A stretch of DNA of 64,000 nt from Apostichopus japonicus (Eukaryota; Echinodermata; Holothuroidea; Aspidochirotida; Stichopodidae). Below the pieces are notes generated by a model. That model searched no databases and had not been told where the DNA came from. It was given only the letters and a program-made list of their open reading frames with translations. The stretch spans positions 15,705,001 to 15,769,000 of the forward strand of contig NC_092568.1 of NCBI RefSeq assembly GCF_037975245.1. Direction: 5' to 3'. Position numbers and translations under genes: made by a program. This document shows positions 1-12,200 of the stretch, piece by piece. How positions within the stretch are numbered: position 1 is the stretch's first letter; each line of letters starts with the position of its first letter.

Positions 1-219
1 GAGACAGTTACGACACATTTGTAGCTTTGAAAGTTCTCCTGTACAGACACAAGATGCTTGAGCTTGGGCAACACCAAAAGTTCAGAAAGCACAAAACCAC
101 CCATGTTGTTTTAGGAAGACCAACGACATCCTTTATGACGATATAATAATAAGAATGTGAAGCATACTTATAACTAAACACTTAAACAAGGATTAAACAT
201 ATCAAAGACAATCACATAC

Positions 220-284
220 CTCCTCCTTGAACAAGTCTTGTCTGTTTCTGAGAGCTTTTGCCATCTTCTGTTGTTCCTCGTGAT
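220..284 (-). CDS. RYR: RyR coding exon 16 (residues 468-489)
   Basis: Completes Asp468 and encodes [20 protein letters not shown] then E, ending in phase 0 at GAG before GTATGT (214-219). 'HEEKQ....[13 protein letters not shown]' is an RIH-domain signature of RyRs. The exon is too short to form a long open frame. The next exon would start with the Gly after EE and lies left of the window. Confidence 0.95.
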
Positions 285-3200
285 CTACCAATGAACAGAG
301 TACATTACAGAACAAAACCCTTCTGCATCTAGCACAACATGCATGTTACAGGCAGACTGATGTAACAACACCAATCCAAATTACCGATTTATCCCAATAA
401 TACACATATCTCATTGTTTTTAACAAACCTAATTCTAATCTTATTAGGCTTTAAATAACAGTGAAAGTTCTTACCATAAGTGAAGTTGTAGGTACATTGT
501 TCAGTCATTAAGATCCGATGGCGCCCTCATTAGACCACTTAAGCATTAATCAGCCTGAGTCAAATGCAATCGGCAAACAGGCCTTTAGCCCTTTACATAA
601 CAGTTTCATATATACTTAGTACATAAGTTTTATGGTCCTATTAGATCTCCAGAATTTCTTTGAATATCATGAAACACTGTGATTTCTTTATCTGAGGCCA
701 GACACAACACAAGATTACCTCAAAATAAAAAGCTTAACAACCGCAATCTAATTCCATACTACGTCTGTGCTAATAATATTATACTTCCAGCTATGGTAAC
801 ATCAAGCCTAATGTTAACAGCTAAAGTCACATCTCTACTAGCTCTTCTTCAGTGCATTGTGGTTAAAAGAGATGATGTTCCACTAAACACATGATGTATC
901 ATCAATTTGGTAAGGTACTATGAACTAGGTCTATATTTCAACCTGTCTGTAAAGTTCAAGCCCAAGTGAGATAAGTTATGGTTATGCTCAAACCTACAGT
1001 CTATGAGGCCAGCTTTTCTATTGTTTATATTTGGGGAAAGAAAATGTAGATTAACTAATTATTGGTCTTATTTGTCCTTCGTTGTAAATCAGGATTGTAT
1101 GATATATGCATTTCTGACATGATCATCTAAGTTAAACAATATTCTCATAGCTTGGTTGATCTTCATCAATGGAGTTCAAATTGTGTTTATACTACAAATT
1201 GGCAATGACTAGGTGTTTGATGACATCATACGTGAGGTGCAGTTTGCACTTAATGTTTGACTATGGCAGAACACACTCTCTCTGATAATAATTCTGATCC
1301 TTTGGAACAGCCAGCAATGAAAGAAATTCATTTTAAAAACGTGACAATAGTAGAAAGAGAAAATTAATAAGCACCACACAACTTTGGAAGCTAGAATTTT
1401 CTCCTCCTTTGATATTTGAATGGGAAATGCAGAGAAGCAATGTAAGAATTCTGTAACAGTTCTTGGTATCAAGCACTACAGGTATTATTCAATCACCATA
1501 TTACTACAAATGAGAGAATCCTGATGTACTAACCAATCCATATCCACTTAAATCAACACCAGATGAAAAGATCAACAAATGATGTCACAAATTGTACTTT
1601 CTCTGATAATACTGACCACTTTCTTCCTCAGCTTCCAAAAAGTACTCTATCAGATCTTCCAAGCAGTTTTCAACCGAATCCAAGGCAAAATTATCCCAAA
1701 GTTTTCTCTTACTTTCATCTCTCTCTTGCAAAGAATCCAAAGCACTGAAGATCAAACAACGTGTATCAAAAAAGTTTGTAATGTTAAAGTAAACAGGACA
1801 TAAATCTTAAACATACTCTTTGTTCCCTAAATAAATGATTTACTTTTGGTATTGGTATTAAAGATATCAAAACTCCTTACCATCCCAACGCTCCTTAATT
1901 CACCATCTGTATTTCCCACTCCTAGTTCGCTTTACACTTAATGCTACAGTTCTGTATTAGCTTTGTATATTTCCTTGGTGATTTGCTGTTGCTTTTTTCT
2001 TGTGCTCCAACTTTTGCTTTTGCCTAAAGTGTTTACTTTCATTTGCTTTCCCTCCCAACCCCACCTTCTACCCACCTTCTACCCACCTTCTACCCACCCT
2101 CTCCTCTATCATCCATTTCCATTCATCTTCCTTCTGTTAACTTTCCATTTTCATCTCCAGCTACTGTAGATCTTTCATTGCTTAGTCTCTACTGACAATC
2201 ACCACTCTCCTTCATACAACTCAATGAACAATGTTACCTTATGTGACAGATTCTGTTCACCTTACAATGTTCCAATCGGAACTTCTGATTGTGCAATATA
2301 CATCCTAACTCTGTCAGTGTGCCTCTGATAAGACTACTGCTTCACTAGTTCATATCCTATTCTAGCTAAAATTTCTTTGCCCTTTCCAAAATTTGTTTAC
2401 AGTTTCTCAGTCAGGTGTTCCATTGTTTACTTTTAAGAATTGATTAAGACATCCATGCATGAAATGTCAAACATTGATTACTCTAACATACCTGATGAAA
2501 TGAAGGAACAATGATGTACTTTTTCTGATAATGCCAGCAGATTTAGCTTCCTCTCCCCTTGCCCTAGCAACAGAGAACCCATCATCCATGTGTCCTTCTG
2601 GATGCATCATGGCCTGTAAACATCATTAAATTGTAATGTATGAACTACAGGGATATGACACACTAATAAATACGATATCACTTGCCAACACAGCCAATAT
2701 TTCACTAAACTAGACGTCATAAATACCTTAAAATAGTATTACGATGTTGATTAAACTTTTACCTTGTCACAAAATCTCAGAATTACATTTGTACATGACT
2801 ATGACACCTCTAGCAAGTGTTGATGAGGATTTAGTACTTATCACTGTGTCTTTAAGTCAAGGTATAACAAGCCCTGGTTTGAAGCATGTTACATCACTTT
2901 AATAGGAACAGTAGTCTTTTTATGGCCGCTGTTTATCCATGAGTGAATACTAGATCAATGACTACAGGAAAACCCTAATCTAAAACATGCTTGAAATGCC
3001 TTATCGTATCCTCTGCAGGAAAACATGGAAGCAAAAACCTGTTAAAAACATGACTACAACACCTTGTGTGCTCATCTTCAAGTGCAACACTGCCTTTGAC
3101 ATTTCATAATGTGCAAAATCCTTGCATAAAGAATGTTATCTCAATGATATTCGAACCTTTAAATGATATAGGAACAGGAAGTAATGACTTACACTTCCCT

Positions 3201-6200
3201 GAGTAAGTTACAAGAAATACACTAATATCATGTTACATGTGTTTTCTTGTGTCATCATATCCAAGCATGAAGAGACATTTTCACCTTTAATTAGTAACAC
3301 ATGCTTGATAATTTAACAATCCCCCAGAGCTATTAAGTCTCAGTCACTGTCTTCAAACTTCTTGAAATTGCCACCATAATCCCTAACAGAAGCTTAGCAT
3401 AAAATGAAATGCATTAAGCCAAATTAAACATTACATCTAAAGCAATGTGCTAACATCAGCCATTCATGTCAGTATTACACCATGCACAGTATATCACTTT
3501 TCAACATTGATCAGCATCGTTCAACAGACAACTGCAGCATCTGAGATGGTAAACATATGCTACTCCTGAAAAGTGTATCACCAATCTGTGGATGGTAGAT
3601 CTTAAACAGAACAGTAGTTCTCTTCCATGTTGAACATGGAAGGGTGTACAGTCTGAAGGGACTATGTAAAAGTGGTTGGACTGGTAAATGGTATGCCATT
3701 GTTTCGAGTAGATAGATAAGTAATGAGAAATGCACACAGAAATTCCAGCATCTGGAGGATATGTAAATTATTTGCAACTTTAAGACAATGGAAACAATTG
3801 GTTGACTTAAAAATTGTCATAGACGTTAGAGCAATAACGTCTAGACACACATAAGCTTAAATTTACAGCGGCCGAGAAAATGCTCCTTGCAGAAAATGAA
3901 GCGAAGCACAACAAGTTTCAATATCAATCTAAAAGTAAAAGCCCAGACTGTTGAAGTAAATAAAACTTGCAGGAGTATAGAACTAACCTTTCTCTCAGTT
4001 GGTTTACCACTTCTAATCTGTAGATTTTCCACCACCTACCAGACCAGAGAATAAAAAGGAAAGCTGACATTAGATTTCTTTGTTCTCATAGCATCTATCA
4101 ATCAGTTTCAAGATAACATATTAATATCAAAAGATTTCAACTAACAGCAAGATAAGGGTAGCAAAACCTTTCAAACTCACACAAATGTATTCTTCTTTTG
4201 CTTATTTATTTGTGATTATATGTGTTTGTTTGTTGTCACCTGCAACTTTCATCTAAACTGATATAATATGATGACAATTGCAACCATTCAAGACTATGTA
4301 TCTTGTCATGTCATTGAATAAAAATCTAGCAATTAATATTGATTTCAAGGAATTTTATAGTGATGTCATGTTACATACATGGTAAATTCAAACTTGGAAA
4401 AAGTCACTTTCTTGTTGTAAATACCTTTATATCATTATACCTGTCAAACATGATTTTCAATGTATGCTCTTTTTCTATTTCGTAAAAAATCTACTCTGAA
4501 CGCCCATTTATTACATAAAGTGATATTTTGTAATCAACGTTGCCGCGTAAAGATAATTATCATCAATTCAATTCCTGTAAAGTGTACTCTCATATGAAAT
4601 GGACCTCATCAAAATTACTTTTATCACTTCCACTGATGCACTTGGCTTCAGTGTCTGATGTAGTTATGAGTTTTAATATCCGGAGAAAACCTACAGTATG
4701 TGCTAGTAAGAAAGGCTTATTGCGTACTCAGCCCATGAAATGGAGGCATGCTGGTAGTAGGGGCCATATGGAAGGGGTATCATAAAGTATTTCTGATATG
4801 TGCATCTCTTATCGATATATGAAATGTTCTTGTTTATATTAACCTCCACATCTGACAGACCAAGTTGTTAATCAATGCACAAAGGACAAAGCTGAGACCA
4901 ATCTAAGAAAGTGCCATTAGGTGGATAGATATTAAGCTCCTATTCTGGAGTAAATGTCGTTGCATGGGGAGAGTACCTGAATCTATCATACATATTAAGC
5001 AGTACTGGATTAATCAGTAAATAAGGTAAGCCACATGACATGTACCATACCATGTGTGACAGCCAGAGGCTGGTGGAAACATGCTGAATAAAGGCTGTAG
5101 AATCTCCATATTTGATATCAGCTGATCCCATTCCATGATCCTGCTCACTGTCCCAGCAAACTGTATCAGCCTGCAAATCAAGTAACAACATTACTTTATT
5201 GGTGATGCAAAAAAGACTACCTTCTCAATTCCAAGCTCAACAACAGGATTTCAGAAAAAGGTTTTGTAATAATTGTCCAACCTTTAATGATACGTATAAT
5301 TTGTAACTGATTATTAGGTTGCCCTTGTCTATCATATGGTGAACAAATTATCAAAAGATAACCCTTCTTATCCTAAGGTTCACAGAATCAATGCTACCTA
5401 TCGCAAGGTAACCCAACCTACCAAAAGATTAACCCTACCTGTAACAAGGTTAATGCTACCTATCATAAGATTAATCCTACCTCTAACAATGTTAATGCGA
5501 CCTATCTTAAGTCTAACACTACCTCTAACAAGGTTAATGCTACCTATTATAAGTTTAACCCTACCTCTAACAAAGTTAATGCTACCTATCATAAGTTAAA
5601 CCCTACCTCTTACAAGGTTAATGCTACCTATCATAAGTTTAACACTACCTCTTACAAGGTTAATGCTACCTATCATAAGTTTAACACTACCTCTAACAAG
5701 GTTAATGCTACCTTTCATAAGTTAAACACTACCGCTAAAAAGGTTACTGCTACCTATAACAAGATTAACCCTACCTCTTACAAGGTTAATGCTACCTATC
5801 TTAAGTTTAACACTACCTCTAACAAGGTTAATGCTACCTATCATAAGTTTAACACTACCTCTAACAAGGTTAATGCTACCTATCATAAGTTTAACACTAC
5901 CGCTAAAAAGGTTACTGCTACCTATAACAAGATTAACCCTACCTCTTACAAGGTTAATGCTACCTATCATAAGTTTAACACTACCTCTAACAAGGTTAAT
6001 GCTACCTATCATAAGTTAAACACTACCGCTAAAAAGGTTACTGCTACCTATAACAAGATTAACCCTACCTCTTACAAGGTTAATGCTACCTATCATAAGT
6101 TTAACACTACCTCTAACAAGGTTAATGCTACCTATCATAAGTTTAACACTACCTCTAACAAGGTTAACGCTACCTATCATAAGTTAAACACTACCGCTAA

Positions 6201-9200
6201 AAAGGTTATTGCTACCTATAACAAGATTAACCCTACCTCTTACAAGGTTAATGCTACCTATCTTAAGTTTAACCCTACCTCTAACAAGGTTAATGCTACC
6301 TATCATAAGTTTAACACTACCGCTAAAAAGGTTACTGCTACCTATAACAAGATTAACCCTACCTCTTACTAGGTTAATGCTACCTATCTTAAGTTTAACC
6401 CTATCTCTAACAAGGTTAATGCTACCTATCATAAGTTTAACACTACCGCTAAAAAGGTTACTGCTACCTATCATAAGTTTAACACTACCTCTAACAAGGT
6501 TAATGCTACCTATCTTAAGTTTAACACTACCGCTAACAAGGTTAATGCTACCTATCATAAGTATAACACTACCTCTAACAAGGTTAATGCTACCTACCAT
6601 AAGGTTAACTAATTATCAGATGATTAACTTACCTTTGATGGCTGCAAACAAAATACCATTTCTTCTAAGTCTCCATGGGATCTTGGTACTATACAAATAT
6701 CCTTGCCATTTATCACTGCTAAGTACTTTCCTGAATAAAAGAAAACAAATGGACATAATCAGCAGTTACCATATCATGCTGTTCTTATGTCAAATGATTG
6801 AAGTTATGAAGAAATAAACAAGTTCATCTTAATATGGCAGAGTCCTAATGTCAATAACAATTTCAGTTGAGGAAGTAGGTCTTCCTGAAATCTGTATATA
6901 AAGTCAAATGATTTATTCATGACAGTAAAATGTTTGATATACTTTTTCCTATTCTGGGGGGGGGGTGGGGGACAGATGTCCTATCATCAATCTTTCAAAG
7001 TTGAGGAGAACAAGGGGCCTAACTTTAGAATCCGTACCATATGAATGGGAAAGCTTACTTCAAATCGGCAGAATAACTGTATAATCCGGTTAGGATTAGG
7101 AGATAGAAGAACGGGAGGTGGAGATAGGGAGTGATTACATGAATGTGGGAGAGAGATAGCAAGCAGGATATGGATTAACAGAAATAGTCGAATGGTAGGG
7201 TTTCTAAATTAGTACCGAACAAGGAAAATAAGGAGTCACAAAACCCAATACCAATGTATGAAACTTCCATGGCATTAAATATCATAGTTACAGCCTTAGC
7301 AACAACAAATAGTATAGGAATCATAGCTAGCAATGTTTAATTAACCTTAATTTAACTGATGTGAAATATTTTGACCGAAAAGAAGCAAAGAAGATGGATA
7401 GAAATACAAACCTGATGTTATGTGCCGTATTCTACAAGGTTGTCCCCAGGAGATGTAGCCACCATTCCATCTGTTATTCAAATTTACAAAATGGGGCAAA
7501 ATCTAAGTTTTCAATTTGACTAAATTTCAAACAGTTAATTGTAGAGATTTGATTCTTCTGCTATACAACTTGTGAAAGTCCTAGATATATCTTTAAAGCA
7601 TGTGTTCATTTCAGTTGCATCAACATTGATCTTATCAGGTGCTATAACAGCTTCATTAACTGTTCCTAAAAATCCATTCATTAATCAATACCTGTGTTGA
7701 TGCTACATGTGTATTTAAAACAATAGCATTTTATTTAAAGTAACATTGATCTTATCAGGTGCTCTTACAGCTTCATTAACTGTTCCTATAATCCATTCAT
7801 TAATCAATACCTGTGTTGATGCTACATGTGTATTTAAAACAATAGCATTTTATTTAAAGTAACATTGATCTTATCAGGTGCTCTTACAGCTTCATTAACT
7901 GTTCCTATAATCCATTCATTAATCAATACCTGTGTTGATGCTACATGTGTATTTAAAACAATAGCATTTTATTTAAAGTAACACTGATCTTATCAGGTGC
8001 TCTTACAGCTTCATTAACTGTTCCTATAATCCAATCATTAATCAATAGCTGTGTTGATGCTACATGTGTATTTAAAGTAACATTGATCTTATCAGGTGCT
8101 CTTACAGCTTCATTAACTGTTCCTATAATCCATTCATTAATCAATACCTGTGTTGATGCTACATGTGTATTTAAAACAATAGCATTTTATTTAAAGTAAC
8201 ATTGATCTTATCAGGTGCTCTTACAGCTTCATTAACTGTTCCTATAATCCATTCATTAATCAATACCTGTGTTGATGCTACATGTGTATTTAAAACAATA
8301 GCATTTTATTTAAAGTAACACTGATCTTATCAGGTGCTCTTACAGCTTCATTAACTGTTCCTATAATCCAATCATTAATCAATAGCTGTGTTGATGCTAC
8401 ATGTGTATTTAAAGTAACATTGATCTTATCAGGTGCTCTTACAGCTTCATTAACTGGTCGTATTACCTATCAACTAATATCTGGGTTGATGGCCTAAATC
8501 ATGTCTCTCGTTGCTCTCAGGGGACCTGCAAGCACACCACCTTTAGGAATTACTCCTTTTCTCAAATTTTGGGGTTTTGGCAGACAATGTGCAAATTATA
8601 TGCAAGAGTCCAAAGCTAAAATCAGCATCCTTTGTTATGTACTGTTAACTGCTGTGGTTTTAATTTATTACTCAAACTGTTGCTGTTAGATGGTTTCCAT
8701 CTGATGTTGATATCAACTGAATGGTGTCATGTTTGTCATATGACTCCAGAATGTTCAGCGAGCCATGCATCACCAGCAGAGAACTATGCAATGCAATCAA
8801 GAAGCTTTTCCTATCAGCATGAAATATTGCATCATGAAAGGCACTTTTTAGTAACATAATATTCCACATCAATAAACCTTTCCTTCCTGCCAAGATGGAT
8901 TATTTTATGTATTTCACTATCTTAACTTTCACGTCTAGGTTCGATCTCCACACAGCCAGCTGATGTTCCCCAGTCAAGTAAATGTAAATTTTCAGACAGA
9001 CTGAAAGTGAGGCAGCATGACACTGTTACACACATTCAAGCATCCTGCTGAATGAAACATGGAAAATAAACTGACCAGCTAAAGTCAGGCATGACACTGT
9101 TACACACATTCAAGCATCCTGCTGTATGAACATGGAAAAATAAACTGACCAGCTAAAGTCAGGCATGACACTGTTACACACATTCAAGCATCCTGCTGTA

Positions 9201-12200
9201 TGAACATGGAAAAATAAACTGACCAGCTAAAGTCAGGCATGACACTGTTACACACATTCAAGCATCCTGCTGTATGAACATGGAAAAATAAACTGACCAG
9301 CTAAAGTCAGGCATGACACTGTTACACACATTCAAGCATCCTGCTGCACGAACATGGAAAAATAAACTGACCAGCTAAAGTCAGGCATGACACTGTTACA
9401 CACATTCAAGCATCCTGCTGTATGAACATGGAAAAATAAACTGACCAGCTAAAGTCACGCATGACACTGTTTCACACATTCAAGCATCCTGCTGAATGAA
9501 ACATGGAAAATAAACTGACCAGCTAAAGTCAGGCATGACACTGTTTCACACATTCAAGCATCCTGCTGAATGAACATTGAAAAATAAACTGACCAGCTAA
9601 AGTCAGGCATGACACTGTTACACACATTCAAGCATCCTGCTGCACGAACATGGAAAAATAAACTGACCAGCTAAAGTCAGGCATGACACTGTTACACACA
9701 TTCAAGCATCCTGCTGCACGAACATAGAAAAATAAACTGACCAGCTAAAGTCACGCATGACACTGTTACACACATTCAAGCATCCTGCTGAATGAACATT
9801 GAAAAATAAACTGACCAGCTAAAGTCAGGCATGACACTGTTACACACATTCAAGCATCCTGCTGAATGAACATGGAAAAATAAACTGACCAGCTAAAGTC
9901 AGGCATGACACTGTTACACACATTCAAGCATCCTGCTGCACGAACATGGAAAAATAAACTGACCAGCTAAAGTCAGGCATGACACTGTTACACACATTAA
10001 AGCATCCTGCTGAATGAACATGGAAAAATAAACTGACCAGCTAAAGTCACATCATTTCTCATCTTTTGTTAAAATCAGTTCAGTTACAAGGCACATCACC
10101 AACAAGAACAAAACTCAGAAGACCCAGAAAATATCAAATGGTACACCTTCAAAGTCAACTCACTATACTTCTTTAACAGACAACCGCAGTGACAACTCCA
10201 CCTAATCACATGCAAGTCAATTAAACTTAAACATCTCATGGTAGAAAAAAACTTACTTCTTTGAAACTATTTCAATTCTCCACAGGGATCTTGCAAAACT
10301 AGCCACTGCTCCAGTCTGGTAGTTGACAATGCTGTTAAATTGAGTGTGATATATTTTATGAATCTCTACCAATGAAGCTCCATGGAATGATTGGAATCGA
10401 AACATTCCCACAGGGAATTACATATTGTAAACCATGTAGCATAAATCCAAACATACAAGGTACAATAACTTGTAAACATAGTTTCTGTGAGGGTGGGTAA
10501 TTTTTATTTTCTTCAAGCGTGACAAGAAGGAAGGGAAGGAGTTAAGGTTGTGTTGAAAGCAGTGTGAATATACAAGCTGCCGAGTTGGTATTTCAATTAG
10601 GTGAGATTTCATTGATTAATATTCTCGTACTAAATATGCTGTGATAACCAGAAATAAGCTCCACAGTAGGTAATCTAAGAGACTGCTTTCTCCAAATAGT
10701 TCCTCTCCTGTGCAATCAACATTATTATCTGTGGTACTTTCACCAAATTGTTGAATATTTGCACATTAAAGTTGTAAAACCTGTCTTACTCGTCTAAAGG
10801 ATACAGTGAAAATCATAAAACATCACCGACTGTATAACTTCAGTTCTTTAATTTACTTACCAATTATTTTCGTCATCCTTACATCCAATAGGAGGAACCG
10901 TCAAAAATTCATCCAGATGGCCATGAAAGAATCTGAGAACATCTAGGCCATTCACAAAACCTTTACACAAAGAAAAGTATAAATAAACATTAACGCAAAC
11001 TGAATAAAGATATACAAATTCATAAATTACTACTGCTAATCAACCTTTATATGAAAGGTCACTGAATAGCTTATGACCTTTCTCTAATTTGGACTCTCCT
11101 TTTTCTGATCATTATTTTCATCGTTTACTATTTCCATGCACCAGAGAAATTTAAAATCTTTCCCTTTTAAAATACCCCTTGGCAAGTTTCTCTCTTATCC
11201 ATCTCGTAACAAACACTGCATTTGTAATGTATACAAAAGTTGAAAACTGTATTCATTTATTTGTGTAAAGTTTGATGCATGAATAATATCCAGAGCAGTA
11301 ATATCTATAAAGCCTTCCATTTCAAGTAAACACTGTCTTTATATTCTAATATTCTATGGAAGGCTAAAGCAAACTGCAGGCTATTGCACATCACTGATGG
11401 GAGTGGAAATGAGTTGCAATAAGAAATGGAAGAAGATAAATGGGCTATGAGAAAACTATTTATCAGGTTCCACCAATCTTAGAATGTCTTAATAGAGTGA
11501 CTGAGGAAAACAAATTGCCAATTTAGCATGAGATAATATCTATGCATTGACAGACAAAATACCTGCAAATGTCATTCAGCTTAATAAGTGCCAATGCAAT
11601 AACCTGTAGCAAAGTGCAACTGGTCAGTAGTTATGAATTTATAGTTACTTTATCGGAAACTTTCTCAGGCTCATGAATTTTACTTGGATATTTTCAACTT
11701 GCAGCAACAAAGTACTCAGCATACATGCCAACTGATTTTACATTTAGCAGGTTAATGAAATGAAATATTTTAACAAGCCTTGCTGACAAATTTTCTACAC
11801 GAAGATGCAAAATGCATGACTAAATGTATGCCAACCTTTCTTATAGGACTTTAAACAGCTAAATTTCTCAGATGTCACATTGTCCACCTACCCTTTGGCA
11901 GTTGCATAATAAATGCACCTCAGATGCCAAATTAAACCATTTAGTCCTTATTGGAGACTAAATAATTTAATTTGATTGGACTTAGTTAGTTAGTATGTGG
12001 AGTGACCTCTGGCAAACTCACTGCTGTGTGACATTTCCATGCCATGAAAATATAATCAAGTAGTCAGAAAGTTTTGCATAATTGTAGAAATATCCCATTG
12101 GGCAATACCTCTGACAGTATAAAGCACATGCTTAAATCAGCCATATTGCTTAACCACTTGTGTCTCAAAAGTTTTAATATTTCCTCACATTCTAATCACA

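Noticed and set aside
5336-6817. Long open frames on both strands encoding repeated [14 protein letters not shown]-like or [13 protein letters not shown]-like peptides
   Set aside because: They are by-products of a 42-bp (2 x 21) tandem array: the period is a multiple of three, several frames on both strands are open at once, and the array lies between two in-phase RyR exons, partly running over exon 11.
9010-10049. Regular repeats resembling a CRISPR array
   Set aside because: The whole 74-bp unit repeats with no unique spacers, no cas genes are present and the DNA is animal; it is a minisatellite.
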